From Acetatifactor aquisgranensis (GTDB taxonomy: Bacteria > Bacillota > Clostridia > Lachnospirales > Lachnospiraceae), in assembly GCF_943193215.1 (NCBI RefSeq), contig NZ_CALPDH010000008.1, forward strand, positions 62,001 through 126,000: 64,000 bases of DNA, in the 5' to 3' direction. A model generated the notes under the pieces. That model had not been told where the DNA came from and searched no databases. It saw only the letters and a program-made list of their open reading frames with translations. Shown one piece after another: positions 50,370-59,333 of the stretch. The translations under genes and the position numbers were made by a program. Position 1 is the stretch's first letter, and each line of letters opens with the position of its first letter.

Positions 50370-51551
50370 ATGGGACTCAGAGCAGAAGATGTCTTCCGCC
50401 CCGGGGCATTTCCGGAATACACCTATATATCGCGAAAATCTGCCATTTCCGACCTGCCCTATGAATTCCGGCTGATGCAGGCCATCAAGGTATCCGGCTT
50501 CCTGACTTCTCTGGTAGGCCCTTCCAAAATGGGAAAGACCATTTTATGTGAAAAGGTCATTGGATTCGAACATATCGTGGAGATTTCCGGAGCAGACTTC
50601 GATGAGGATACGGACTTCTGGAAGCTGGTCTCTGCCAAAGCCGGGCTTGCATATGAAGGCCAGTTTGCATCCGAAAAGCAGATTCCCAGCACCAGCGACA
50701 AATATACCAAAAAGGAAACTTTCTCCCTGACCAAGGATAAGATTATAGAATATTACAAGGAAAACGATCTGGTTCTGGTCATAGACGACTTCCACTATGC
50801 CCCGGAAGGAAAACGAATGCAGATTGCACAGCAGCTCAAAGATGCCATCCGCAGGGGATTTAAAGCCATTGTGGTCTCCCTTCCTCACAGGGCAGACGAA
50901 GCAATTCGGCAGAATGCAGACCTTTCCGGCCGCTTAAGCCTGATCAACATGGAGCCATGGGAAGTAGACGATTTAAAGGAGATTGCGAAGCTGGGGTTTG
51001 GAAAGCTGAACATTTCCATTGAGGATTCCATTGCAGCGCAGATTGCCGTAGAAAGCCTTTCCTCTCCTCAGCTGATGCAGTATATCTGTCTGAACATCTG
51101 CACCATGCTGGAAATGTCCGGGGAGGAAAGCCGGCAGATCCGCCAGGAAATTCTGGAAACCGCCTATCACTACACCACTGCAAACTTTGAATACGGAGAT
51201 GTGGTGTCTCTGATGCAAAAGGGGCCGAATACGCGCGGTAAAAGCCGGAACACATTCCGGACTGTCAATGGAGAGGAACATGATATTTATGAGTTGATTG
51301 TAAAATCTATTGCAGAAAATCCTCCCATTATGAAGTTGGAATTTGAGGATGTGAAAGAGCGCATCTACCGCCTGCTTGCAGACGACAGCAAAAAACCGTC
51401 CCCTCAGATGCTCCGGGAAAGCCTGGCAAAGCTGAAAGAATTGCTGTATGGGCGGGAAGATATTTTTAAGGTACTTGACTGGAAAGAAGGGAGCCTCTAT
51501 ATTCTGGATCCTCTGTTCTTATTCTATCTGCGATGGGGAGGCGCACGCTGA
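50370..51551 (+). CDS. P-loop (AAA/STAND-like) ATPase of a two-gene cassette
   Basis: 393 residues. Walker A G50-PSKMGKT-57, Walker B LVLVIDDFHYA (D139, D140), sensor-like AIVVSLPHRADEAIR with a probable Arg finger in ADLSGRL, and a winged-helix-like C-terminus (IMKLEFEDVKERIYRLL, MLRESLAKLKELL, GSLYILDPLFLFYLRW). The final LDPLFLFYLRW resembles the end of archaeal-type ATPase/DUF234 proteins. Stops 4 nt before the nuclease-like gene. Probably senses or moves on nucleic acid for its partner; not shown. Confidence 0.8.
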   Translation: MGLRAEDVFRPGAFPEYTYISRKSAISDLPYEFRLMQAIKVSGFLTSLVGPSKMGKTILCEKVIGFEHIVEISGADFDEDTDFWKLVSAKAGLAYEGQFASEKQIPSTSDKYTKKETFSLTKDKIIEYYKENDLVLVIDDFHYAPEGKRMQIAQQLKDAIRRGFKAIVVSLPHRADEAIRQNADLSGRLSLINMEPWEVDDLKEIAKLGFGKLNISIEDSIAAQIAVESLSSPQLMQYICLNICTMLEMSGEESRQIRQEILETAYHYTTANFEYGDVVSLMQKGPNTRGKSRNTFRTVNGEEHDIYELIVKSIAENPPIMKLEFEDVKERIYRLLADDSKKPSPQMLRESLAKLKELLYGREDIFKVLDWKEGSLYILDPLFLFYLRWGGAR

Positions 51552-51555
51552 CAAC

Positions 51556-52299
51556 ATGTTTAATAGTATGAACAATTACATAACAAGTATACCGAATGCC
51601 GTTACACGGCTGAAAGATGTAAAAGATGGCCAAGAATTTTCCTCTTTACTGGCTGGTTTGAGGACTTTTCTGAAAACACTGGACAGCAACCCGCAATGCC
51701 TGATGGAGTTGGAGCAGCGGGCGTACTATGTTGTAAATGAATATTCTGACAAAGAGACAATGAGCAATCTGGATTCTGCAAGGAATCGGGTCATTGCATA
51801 TCTTGAACAGATTATGACTGGTTCTCCTGCAGATGAACGCCTGCTCACCATACTTGAAAATTACTATCTTTTTCTGGAAGCTCTTCTGGAGCGTCCGCCC
51901 CACGGGCGTGGCGGCATCCAAACAGAACAGCTGTCAGGGCTGAAAATCCAGAATGAATACGATGTCCAACATCTGCTGTATGCCTATCTGAAACCCATTT
52001 ATCCGCTGGCAAGGGCTGAAGTCAGCGAGGATACAGGCTATGGCACAGTCCGGACAGATATCTTTCTGGATTCTCAGCATGTCATTGAAGTAAAGTGCAC
52101 TCGGGGCAGCATGCCGCAAAAGAAACTGATAGAAGAACTGGAAGCGGATATGGTGCATTACCATGCGGAACATATCTATTTCTTTCTCTATGATAAGGAA
52201 AAGATAATTGAAAATCCCAGGTTGTTCCGCAATATCTATGAAAACAAAGTAAAAGGGAAACAAATACATATTGTTATCCATCAGCCTAAAATACTATAA
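51556..52299 (+). CDS. DpnII/MboI-like PD-(D/E)XK nuclease-domain protein of the cassette
   Basis: 247 residues from ATG 51556. N-terminal helical part (1-125). C-terminal 115 residues fit the DpnII-MboI-type REase domain found in many defence proteins: LKIQNEYDVQHLLYAYLKPI, then GTVRTDIFL with D168, VIEVKCTRG with E178 and K180, KLIEELEADMVHY and IYFFLYDKEKIIENP. All three catalytic positions are present. No methyltransferase is nearby, so this is not a classical restriction pair. Candidate effector of a defence cassette with the ATPase upstream. Confidence 0.8.
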   Translation: MFNSMNNYITSIPNAVTRLKDVKDGQEFSSLLAGLRTFLKTLDSNPQCLMELEQRAYYVVNEYSDKETMSNLDSARNRVIAYLEQIMTGSPADERLLTILENYYLFLEALLERPPHGRGGIQTEQLSGLKIQNEYDVQHLLYAYLKPIYPLARAEVSEDTGYGTVRTDIFLDSQHVIEVKCTRGSMPQKKLIEELEADMVHYHAEHIYFFLYDKEKIIENPRLFRNIYENKVKGKQIHIVIHQPKIL

Positions 52300-52305
52300 A
52301 AGTCT

Positions 52306-52380
52306 TTCTGCGGAGAGAGGAATCAGCTGCCGATCAAGTCTGTCCTAAAAAGGCATCCTTAAATAATGCTCTCCGCAGAA
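52306..52380. repeat. Perfect 12-bp inverted repeat closing the cassette
   Basis: TTCTGCGGAGAG (52306-52317) and CTCTCCGCAGAA (52369-52380) with 51 nt between, starting 6 nt after the nuclease stop and ending 20 nt before the amidase stop. It could be a weak convergent terminator or mark the edge of the inserted cassette. Confidence 0.6.
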
Positions 52381-52400
52381 TGCTTTACGAGCTCTCCTGC

Positions 52401-53111
52401 CTATTTTTCATTTTCACTCAGATACTGCAGAATCCCCATATGTATGGCCCAAGCCACCCTATCCTGATACTCCGGCGTGCAGAGCTTTTCCGCCTCTGCG
52501 CTGTTGGAAAGAAAGCCGCACTCCACGATGACGATGGGCACCCCTGTCTTCTTCAGCAGATAATAACTGTCATTAGCCTTGACCTGCCGCTTATTTTCCG
52601 AATCCACATTTTCCACCAGCTGACTCTGAATACTCTCCGCCAGCCTCTGCCCCTGTACGCTTCCCGTGTAGTAAAATACCTGCGCCCCATGCACATACTC
52701 CTCCGGATAGCTGTTCTGGTGGATGCTGACAGTCAGCGCCGGGGCCGTCTCCTCTATCAGCGCGATCCGCCGCTTCATGTCCTGGACCTTTTTGTTGGAG
52801 GCATCCGCGTCGTTCAGCCCGGCATCCGACTCTCTGGTCATCACTACCTCCACGTCATTCATCTCCAGATACTGCTTCACCAGCTCCGCAATCTGCAGAT
52901 TCACATCCTTTTCATTGGCTCCGTTGATTCCCACCTTGCCGGGATCGTCCCCTCCATGCCCGGCGTCAATGACAACGCACCTCTTTTCCTCCTGCGCCTC
53001 CACGCTGGTGCCTGCCACATAGGCAGCCGCCTCCCGCCCCACATACAGCATGGCGGCCAGCAGCAGCAATGTCATGGCAATCGAAGAAAGCTTATACTGA
53101 AATCGGTTCAT
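52401..53111 (-). CDS. cwlD: N-acetylmuramoyl-L-alanine amidase, CwlD type
   Basis: 236 residues with an N-terminal signal anchor (IAMTLLLLAAMLYVG). Amidase_3 fold with zinc ligands in VVIDAGHGG (His), GANEKDVNLQI (Glu) and LTVSIHQNS (His), and the catalytic Glu in VIVECGFLSN. Length and single-domain layout match CwlD, which removes peptide side chains to make muramic-delta-lactam in the spore cortex. AGGACAGGAA precedes the ATG. Confidence 0.92.
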   Translation of the reverse strand: MNRFQYKLSSIAMTLLLLAAMLYVGREAAAYVAGTSVEAQEEKRCVVIDAGHGGDDPGKVGINGANEKDVNLQIAELVKQYLEMNDVEVVMTRESDAGLNDADASNKKVQDMKRRIALIEETAPALTVSIHQNSYPEEYVHGAQVFYYTGSVQGQRLAESIQSQLVENVDSENKRQVKANDSYYLLKKTGVPIVIVECGFLSNSAEAEKLCTPEYQDRVAWAIHMGILQYLSENEK

Positions 53112-53156
53112 TTCCTGTCCTTATGCATTTCTTTCTACTATCTATATTCAGCAGAA

Positions 53157-54863
53157 TCAAAAATTTGCATAAGCATTTACCAAATCCCAAGCCTGCTCCG
53201 TTCCATAGCCCAGCCGCCACACTGCCACGCCTCCTATGTTCTTGGCTTTCATCACGTTGAGCTTCACCGAGATGGATTCAGCGTCCTCCACCCAAATCTG
53301 GTAGGTCACGTTCCCGCTCTGCCACTGTGCGTAGTTCTGACAGGTGGCCTCGTCCCACTCCGGCACCACGTTCACCCGCTGCAGATAGTCCGCCACATTG
53401 TTCAAAGTGATATACTGGTCCGTCACATTGGCCCCTTCCGTCTGCCACAGAATCGTATAGAAAGGCAGCGCGTTCACCACTTTCTCCGGCGGCACCTGCT
53501 CCTCATTCAGCGTCCTGTCCAGTCCGTTGGACACGTAATCTATGCTGGCCACACTGCCCGGATCGCCGCTGCCGTGCCAGTGCTCGTCATATCCCATGAT
53601 AATCACATAGTCGGCCACTCGTCCCTGAATGTCCAGTCTATAGTAATTGTTGAAGTTAAAGGGCACATAGCTGTCCACGGACAGAATCAGTCCGTTCTCC
53701 CGGCAGAGCACGGAAAGTTCTTTGAGAAACTGTACATAGTGCTCCCCGCACTCCTGGGGCAGCCCTTCATAATCGAGATTGATGCCGTCCAGCCCCAGCC
53801 CCAGAGAAGTATCCACCATGCTCCGCGCCAGCTGCCGGCGCTTGGTGGTGGAGGAGAGCACCTGGTAGGTACTGATATCCGCGCCCGTCTCGTTCTTGAA
53901 ATTAAAATTGTCCCAAACGCCCCACACCTGAAGCCCGTACCCATGGGCCTGCTGTACATATTCGCCGCTGGCGTAGGAACGGAAATTGCCCTCGTTGTCA
54001 TTTAAGCTGAACCACGTAGGCGCAATCACATTCATGCCTTTCCCTTCCGCCACCATGGCCTCCAGCGTGTCATTTCCAGCCTCGCCGCCGATGGCGTGGA
54101 AGCCAAGATTCACCTTGCCCGGCAGGGACAGGGAAGTGTACTCCGCCGGCACATAGTCCGTCACAGGCAGCTCCGTCTCCGTCATCCCGTTGCCCAGACG
54201 CTTGTTCTCCACATAGCCGATCAGAGAGTCGGAGGTCTTCACCTCGCTCCAGGTCTCCATCTCATTTAACAGTTCTACCTTTTCCCCTTTCTCCAGCTCC
54301 CGCAGGATGGGGCTCTTGATGCCGCCCAGCGTCCGTATCTGCGTGTCTTTCAGGACTTCCATCATCTGCTTTTCCCCCCACTGGGTGTACAGCTGTATAT
54401 GCCTGTCCAACAGCTCATAGGAAAAATTCGCGAACATCTTCACATACTCCGCCGCCACATACAGCCGCTCTCCCTCCAGGAAACATGTGGCATATTCCGT
54501 GGGATGGCTGCCTGCTTTGTCAGAATATTCCCTTCCGCCAAAAGCAGTGGTCACCGTGTCGTTCGCCGTAGTATAGAGGAGTTTCTGCTCGCCCATATCC
54601 ACATAAAAACCTTCATTCAAATACAGCTCCATGGTATCTATGTCAAAATATACCGCATTCTCCCGCAGCAGAGCCTTCTGCTCCACTTTCTCGTCCTGGA
54701 GGATGATTGCAAGCTCCCCATCCGCCACTCCGAAATATTCATTCAGATCCGCAAGCTCCTTGCTATAGGAATACTTGTCCAGGATTCTCCCTCCGAATCC
54801 TATGAGGGCGACGATTACAATCAGCACCAGAGCCACGATTACCGGTATCATTTTCTTTTTCAT
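53157..54863 (-). CDS. Exported glycoside hydrolase family 18 protein with SH3-like domain
   Basis: 568 residues. Signal anchor (about 6-24, IPVIVALVLIVIVALIGFG); a copper-amine-oxidase-N-like/stalk region (50-165) with NAVYFDIDTMELYLNEGFYVD; a bacterial SH3 domain (about 168-222, ending SDSLIGYVENKRLG); then a GH18 TIM barrel from about 250 with the catalytic motif LDGINLDYEG, VDSYVPF, YVIIMGYDEH and the closing strand GGVAVWRLGYG. The catalytic Glu of DxxxxDYE is present. Such proteins resemble spore cortex or peptidoglycan hydrolases of the YaaH/YdhD type. Same strand as cwlD, 46 nt upstream. Confidence 0.9.
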   Translation of the reverse strand: MKKKMIPVIVALVLIVIVALIGFGGRILDKYSYSKELADLNEYFGVADGELAIILQDEKVEQKALLRENAVYFDIDTMELYLNEGFYVDMGEQKLLYTTANDTVTTAFGGREYSDKAGSHPTEYATCFLEGERLYVAAEYVKMFANFSYELLDRHIQLYTQWGEKQMMEVLKDTQIRTLGGIKSPILRELEKGEKVELLNEMETWSEVKTSDSLIGYVENKRLGNGMTETELPVTDYVPAEYTSLSLPGKVNLGFHAIGGEAGNDTLEAMVAEGKGMNVIAPTWFSLNDNEGNFRSYASGEYVQQAHGYGLQVWGVWDNFNFKNETGADISTYQVLSSTTKRRQLARSMVDTSLGLGLDGINLDYEGLPQECGEHYVQFLKELSVLCRENGLILSVDSYVPFNFNNYYRLDIQGRVADYVIIMGYDEHWHGSGDPGSVASIDYVSNGLDRTLNEEQVPPEKVVNALPFYTILWQTEGANVTDQYITLNNVADYLQRVNVVPEWDEATCQNYAQWQSGNVTYQIWVEDAESISVKLNVMKAKNIGGVAVWRLGYGTEQAWDLVNAYANF

Positions 54864-54998
54864 TCTCAGTCCTGACCTTTCTTTAGAATAGAGGCGTTCC
54901 CAACAGACTCATACATCATACCACATTTACTATTCTAAGTCATTAACAAATTTGTAATAATTTCAGCAATTATCCAAATCCTGGTGCCGCCGATATGC

Positions 54999-55060
54999 GG
55001 GAGCGCCGCCGCTGTCAGCATGAGAGGCAATCCCAGCCTGCAGCAGCAGACGGCGCTCCC
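54999..55060. repeat. 10-bp inverted repeat between the GH18 gene and a small unknown gene
   Basis: GGGAGCGCCG (54999-55008) and CGGCGCTCCC (55051-55060) enclose 42 nt. It lies just 3' of the gene at 55071 (minus) and could serve as its terminator, though no T-run follows. Confidence 0.45.
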
Positions 55061-55070
55061 GGCCGTCCGG

Positions 55071-55454
55071 TTACCTGCGCGTCACTCTGTCGAAACGTAT
55101 CTGTTCGATGATCCCCGCAGCGTCCAGCACGTAGTCAGCCATATAGGGACTGTTCTCCTGTACCGCCTTGGAGACCACCTCGTCCGGAAGGGCTTCCTGC
55201 CCGTCCACGAAGAGCGCCACTCCGCTGCGCCTCATCTGTTCCAGCCGCGCACGCATATGCTCTCTTACCGTCTCCATATCCTCTACTTCTAGTTTCTCAT
55301 CATACAACGGACTTCCTCCTTGTTCCCAGGCTTCCCGCCCAAAAGGAGCATAGATCATGTGATGAATCAAAATGTGGCTGCGCCATACAGGAAGCCTGTC
55401 AGATAAAAGTAAAGCGGATGCCTTCAGCAGTACGGCAACGGAAAAAATTTCCAT
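55071..55454 (-). CDS. Hypothetical protein, up to 127 residues
   Basis: The frame is open from 55454, but no ribosome site is visible there or at the internal ATG 55358, so the start is uncertain. The C-terminal 95 residues look like real protein: an amphipathic helix (MRARLEQMRRSGVALFVDGQ) followed by VVSKAVQENSPYMADYVLDA and GIIEQIRFDRV. No family recognised. Isolated between the GH18 and mecA regions. Confidence 0.5.
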   Translation of the reverse strand: MEIFSVAVLLKASALLLSDRLPVWRSHILIHHMIYAPFGREAWEQGGSPLYDEKLEVEDMETVREHMRARLEQMRRSGVALFVDGQEALPDEVVSKAVQENSPYMADYVLDAAGIIEQIRFDRVTRR

Positions 55455-55791
55455 TGCGGATTTTGTTTAAATTGAATTATAATTGTGAAAATTAGTTGAC
55501 ATACTTATGATCAGGCAGTTTGTATCACCGATTTTTGCCTGGAAGACATCCTTAGATTTATGCCAGTTTCTTTCTACTGTCATATAATGTGATATACACA
55601 CCTAGAATAATAAAGGATGAAGTGGAACGACCCGTTCCAAAACAGTTTAATCAACCTGAAGCCAAGACTGCTGCCCCCTTCCCTGTACAGAGTACCGAGG
55701 GCATCCGCACTTTTACTATACCATAGTCGTACAGCTTTGGCAAGCGAAAACACACGAATTCTTAAAAAACTTTAAACTCAGAATCTGCCTA

Positions 55792-55820
55792 TTGACTTAA
55801 AGAAGATGAAAGTATATGAT
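55792..55820 (+). promoter_or_regulatory. mecA promoter
   Basis: TTGACT at 55792-55797, 17-nt spacer, TATGAT at 55815-55820, 58 nt before the start codon. Elsewhere in 55455-55791 there is only a short dyad GGAACG/CGTTCC near 55632-55646; no gene seen. Confidence 0.7.
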
Positions 55821-55878
55821 GACATCACGTAACTCATAATTTTACAGTTCAGTTAGGCAGAACGGAAAGGGTTGTCGC

Positions 55879-56631
55879 ATGAAGATAGAAAAAGTAAATG
55901 AGAACCAGATTCGCTGCACTCTGACCAGAGAAGATTTGGCAAGCCGCGAACTGAAAATCAGCGAACTGGCTTATGGCACAGAAAAGGCCAAGACCTTGTT
56001 CCGGGATATGATGAGGCAGGCGAACTGCGAATTCGGTTTTGAGGCCGAAGATATCCCCCTTATGATAGAAGCCATCCCGCTAAACGCGGAGTGCATCGTA
56101 TTGGTCATCACCAAGGTGGAGGATCCCGAGGAGCTGGATACCCGCTTTTCCAGATTCGCCCCCTCCGTCACCGAGGAGGACGAGGGCGAAGAAATGTATT
56201 CCCAGTACGCGGAGGACGCGGCAGGCGAGATTCTGGACCTCTTCCGCAGAATGCAGACGGATCAGGGGACCGACACGCCGGAGGGGCAGCCTGGCGGACA
56301 GGCGGAGGCGGACAGCACGAATCATGTGCGGATTTTCCGTATGGCCTCCCTGCAGCAGGTCATGGAAGTGTCCGCCATCATCGCGGGCAGCTACCGGGGC
56401 TTAAGCTCCCTGTACAAGGAGGATCATTCCGGGAGGAAGCCCGAGGGCTATCTGCTGCTGCTCTCCCAGGGCGATGAGAGCGTCGAGGCTTTCGACAGAG
56501 CGTGCAATACCGTATCGGAGTACGGCGTACCCCAGCGCTATGTACCTGCCAGCAGCGCATTTCTGGCAGAGCACTATGAGGCGCTGATTCAGGAGGACGC
56601 CATCCACGCGCTTGGATTTGTACCGCGGTAA
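55879..56631 (+). CDS. mecA: Adaptor protein MecA
   Basis: 250 residues. MecA delivers substrates such as ComK to the ClpCP protease and helps assemble ClpC. N-terminal substrate-recognition domain (MKIEKVNENQIRCTLTREDL, LFRDMMRQANCEFGFEAED, IPLMIEAIP), acidic variable linker (about 95-145), and C-terminal ClpC-binding domain (RIFRMASLQQVMEVSAIIAG, SSLYKEDHSGRKPEGYLLLL). ACGGAAAGGG is the ribosome site. Confidence 0.95.
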   Translation: MKIEKVNENQIRCTLTREDLASRELKISELAYGTEKAKTLFRDMMRQANCEFGFEAEDIPLMIEAIPLNAECIVLVITKVEDPEELDTRFSRFAPSVTEEDEGEEMYSQYAEDAAGEILDLFRRMQTDQGTDTPEGQPGGQAEADSTNHVRIFRMASLQQVMEVSAIIAGSYRGLSSLYKEDHSGRKPEGYLLLLSQGDESVEAFDRACNTVSEYGVPQRYVPASSAFLAEHYEALIQEDAIHALGFVPR

Positions 56632-56653
56632 AAGGCGGCAGATATCGGCAAAA

Positions 56654-56696
56654 GAGGGGCAGCCCGGGAAAGCGATTCCGCAGCCGCCCCTTTTTT
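56654..56696 (+). terminator. Terminator after mecA
   Basis: AGAGGGGC region (56654-56660) pairs with GCCCC plus T-run (56686-56696); GC-rich interior can pair further. Six T follow the stem. Confidence 0.65.
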
Positions 56697-56721
56697 CGTC
56701 CGAAAGGACTCCCGGGAGTCT

Positions 56722-56913
56722 TTACAGCTCAGCGATAGCTTTCATCAGGGCATCGATATCGATTCCGTGCACCATGGCGGCCTCCTCAAGGGATTCCCCC
56801 TGGGCGGAAGGGCAGCCCAGGCAGTGCATTCCCGCCTCCAGCAGCACGGGTGCCACATCGGGATTCGTGCTCAGGATTTCGCCGATGGTCATTTCCTTGG
56901 TTATATTGCTCAT
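56722..56913 (-). CDS. DUF1858 (hybrid-cluster-associated redox disulfide) protein
   Basis: 63 residues from ATG 56913 (GAGGAGAAGATC upstream). MTIGEILSTNPDVAPVLLEA then GMHCLGCPSAQGESLEEAAM matches DUF1858, whose C-x-x-C pair (here HCLGC) is thought to be redox active and which is often found near Fe-S and anaerobic enzymes. It faces away from the PFL operon, 349 nt from its start codon. Confidence 0.9.
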   Translation of the reverse strand: MSNITKEMTIGEILSTNPDVAPVLLEAGMHCLGCPSAQGESLEEAAMVHGIDIDALMKAIAEL

Positions 56914-57062
56914 GATCTTCTCCTCTCTGTGATTGTATTTTACAGGGCTTCTATAACACAGAAAACGCTTAGTGAACCCTATAATCATACATTTTATATG
57001 ATTCCGCAAAATCTGACAAGCTATTCTTGATTCATTGAAGCAGAAATTTCATAATTCTGGCA

Positions 57063-57081
57063 GAAATTGTGAATCAATTTC
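57063..57081. promoter_or_regulatory. Palindrome upstream of the PFL promoter
   Basis: GAAATTG (57063-57069), TGAAT, CAATTTC (57075-57081): perfect 7-bp dyad about 83 nt upstream of the -35 box. A second dyad, TGTAC...GTACA, lies at about 57136-57153, closer to the promoter. Both are candidate sites for redox or carbon regulators; neither fits a Rex or FNR consensus well. Confidence 0.4.
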
Positions 57082-57163
57082 CGTGTACCACGGCTCTATT
57101 ACAAATTTTTGAAAAATTCGGTCAAAACCCGCGTATGTACAGAAAAAAGTACACATTCTCTCC

Positions 57164-57192
57164 TTGACTCTCACCCTTGTTTTTCATATAAT
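57164..57192 (+). promoter_or_regulatory. PFL operon promoter
   Basis: TTGACT at 57164-57169, 17-nt spacer, perfect TATAAT at 57187-57192; 69 nt from the start codon. A near-consensus promoter fits a highly expressed fermentation enzyme. Confidence 0.8.
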
Positions 57193-57261
57193 AAGCATAA
57201 GGATTAGAAGTAACATTTTCTCTTTTAAACTAATTCAAATTTTACAGGAGGTTATTTCAAA

Positions 57262-59298
57262 ATGAGACCAGAATGGACAGATTTTGTGGCAGGCAAATGG
57301 GACAAAGAAGTCAACGTCCGCGACTTCATCCAGAGGAACTATCATCCCTATGACGGCGATGAGGCATTCCTTGCCGGCCCCACACAGAACACCAAGGATC
57401 TGTGGGCACAGGTGCTCGATCTGCAGAAGAAGGAAAGAGAAGCCGGCGGCGTCCTGGATATGGATACCAAGGTAGTCTCCACCATCACTTCCCACGGCCC
57501 CGGATACCTTGACAAGAGCAAGGAGACCATCGTAGGCTTCCAGACCGACAAGCCTTTCAAGAGATCTCTGCAGCCTTACGGCGGCATCCGTATGGCAGAG
57601 AAAGCCTGCTCCGACAACGGCTACGAGGTGGATCCCGAGATTTCCGAGTTCTTCTCCACCCACAGAAAGACACATAACGCTGGCTGCTTCGACGCTTACA
57701 ATCAGGAGATGAGAGCATGCCGTTCCTCCCATATCATCACAGGTCTTCCCGATGCTTATGGCCGCGGACGTATCATCGGCGACTACAGACGCGTAGCTCT
57801 GTACGGTATCGACAGACTGATCGAGGACAAGCAGGAGCAGAAGGATTCCACAGGCCGCGTGATGACCGATGACATCATTCGTCTGCGCGAGGAGATTTCC
57901 GAGCAGATAACTGCCCTGAAGATGATGAAAGAGATGGCTGCTTCCTACGGCTGCGATATCTCCAGACCCGCTGCCAACGTACAGGAAGCCATCCAGGCCA
58001 CATACTTCGGATATCTCTGCTCTGTAAAGGAACAGAACGGTGCCGCCATGTCCCTGGGCCGTACTTCCACTTTCCTTGACTGCTATGCGGAGAGAGACCT
58101 GAAGAACGGCACTTTCACCGAGGAGCAGATTCAGGAGTTCGTTGACCACTTCATCATGAAGCTGCGCTGCATCAAGTTCGCACGTACTCCTGAGTACAAC
58201 CAGATTTTCGCAGGCGATCCCGTATGGGTGACCGAGTCTCTGGGCGGCGTAGGCGTAGACGGCAGACCCATGGTTACCAAGATGAGCTTCCGTTATCTGA
58301 ATACCCTGACCAACCTTGGACCTTCTCCCGAGCCGAACCTGACCGTTCTGTGGTCCACAAGGCTTCCGGCAAACTGGAAGAGATACTGCGCGAAGATGTC
58401 CATCCAGACTTCTTCCATCCAGTACGAGAACGATGACCTGATGAGAATCGATCACGGCGATGACTACGGTATCGCATGCTGCGTATCCTCCATGGTAATC
58501 GGCAAGGAGATGCAGTTCTTCGGCGCCCGCGCTAACGTGGCTAAGTGCCTGCTGTACGCTTTGAACGGCGGTGTTGACGAAGTCACCAAGAAGCAGGTAG
58601 GTCCCAAGTATCGCCCTGTAGAGGGAGATGTGCTCGAGTACAATGATGTATGGAGCAAGTTCGTGGATATGCTCGAGTGGCAGGCAGACGTATATGTAAA
58701 TACCCTGAACATCATCCATTATATGCATGACAAGTACTGCTATGAGAGAGCTGAGATGGCTCTGCATGACAGAGATGTGAAGCGTTACTTCGCAACCGGC
58801 GTGGCTGGTCTGTCCATCGTGGCTGACTCCCTGTCCGCTATCAAGTACGCCAAAGTAGAAGTAGTCCGTGACGAAGACGGCGTCATCGTCGATTTCAAGA
58901 CCACGGGCGACTTCCCGAAATATGGCAACGACGATGACCGTGTAGACGAAATCGCACAGATGGTAGTCCACACTTTCATGACCGCCATCAGAAGACACCA
59001 CACCTACAGGAACGGTATCCCTACCACCTCCATCCTGACCATTACCTCTAACGTTACCTATGGTAAAGCTACCGGTAATACTCCCGATGGACGCAGAAAG
59101 GGACAGCCTTTCGCTCCTGGCGCCAACCCGATGCACGGCCGCGATACCCACGGTGCAGTAGCGTCCCTGGCTTCCGTATCCAAGCTTCCTTTCAACGATG
59201 CACAGGATGGTATCTCCAATACTTTCACCATCGTTCCCGGCGCTCTGGGCAAGGAAGACAAAGTGTTCTCTGGCGACATCGAGTTGGACTTGAAGTAA
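57262..59298 (+). CDS. Split pyruvate formate-lyase: catalytic core without glycyl radical domain
   Basis: 678 residues. Cleaves pyruvate with CoA to acetyl-CoA and formate. Core motifs are intact: ETIVGFQTDKPFKRSLQPYG, FSTHRKTHNAGCFDAY, NLGPSPEPNLTVLW, the active pair Cys406-Cys407 in GIACCVSSMVIG, MQFFGARANVAKCLLYALNGG, and PFAPGANPMHGRDTHGAVAS. The protein ends with FTIVPGALGKEDKVFSGDIE then LDLK and a true TAA, where a normal PFL (about 760 residues, E. coli Gly734) continues into its glycyl radical domain. That domain is encoded separately at 59637. AGGAGG precedes the ATG. It cannot be active on its own according to known PFL chemistry. Confidence 0.95.
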   Translation: MRPEWTDFVAGKWDKEVNVRDFIQRNYHPYDGDEAFLAGPTQNTKDLWAQVLDLQKKEREAGGVLDMDTKVVSTITSHGPGYLDKSKETIVGFQTDKPFKRSLQPYGGIRMAEKACSDNGYEVDPEISEFFSTHRKTHNAGCFDAYNQEMRACRSSHIITGLPDAYGRGRIIGDYRRVALYGIDRLIEDKQEQKDSTGRVMTDDIIRLREEISEQITALKMMKEMAASYGCDISRPAANVQEAIQATYFGYLCSVKEQNGAAMSLGRTSTFLDCYAERDLKNGTFTEEQIQEFVDHFIMKLRCIKFARTPEYNQIFAGDPVWVTESLGGVGVDGRPMVTKMSFRYLNTLTNLGPSPEPNLTVLWSTRLPANWKRYCAKMSIQTSSIQYENDDLMRIDHGDDYGIACCVSSMVIGKEMQFFGARANVAKCLLYALNGGVDEVTKKQVGPKYRPVEGDVLEYNDVWSKFVDMLEWQADVYVNTLNIIHYMHDKYCYERAEMALHDRDVKRYFATGVAGLSIVADSLSAIKYAKVEVVRDEDGVIVDFKTTGDFPKYGNDDDRVDEIAQMVVHTFMTAIRRHHTYRNGIPTTSILTITSNVTYGKATGNTPDGRRKGQPFAPGANPMHGRDTHGAVASLASVSKLPFNDAQDGISNTFTIVPGALGKEDKVFSGDIELDLK

Positions 59299-59333
59299 AG
59301 TGACGAAATCGCTTCAGAAATATAGGAGGTACT

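Noticed and set aside
55632..55646. GGAACG-ACC-CGTTCC dyad considered as a LexA (SOS) box
   Set aside because: Spacing between GAAC and GTTC is 5, not 4 as in the Firmicutes SOS box, and the downstream gene is mecA.
57063..57081. Palindrome upstream of the PFL promoter considered as a Rex or FNR site
   Set aside because: GAAATTG-TGAAT-CAATTTC matches neither TTGTTAA/TTAACAA nor TTGAT-N4-ATCAA well enough; left as an unassigned dyad.
57235..59151. Very long (638-codon) minus-strand frame opposite the PFL core
   Set aside because: Antisense shadow of a highly biased, strongly expressed gene; repeats of His/Val/Leu-rich text without any motif.
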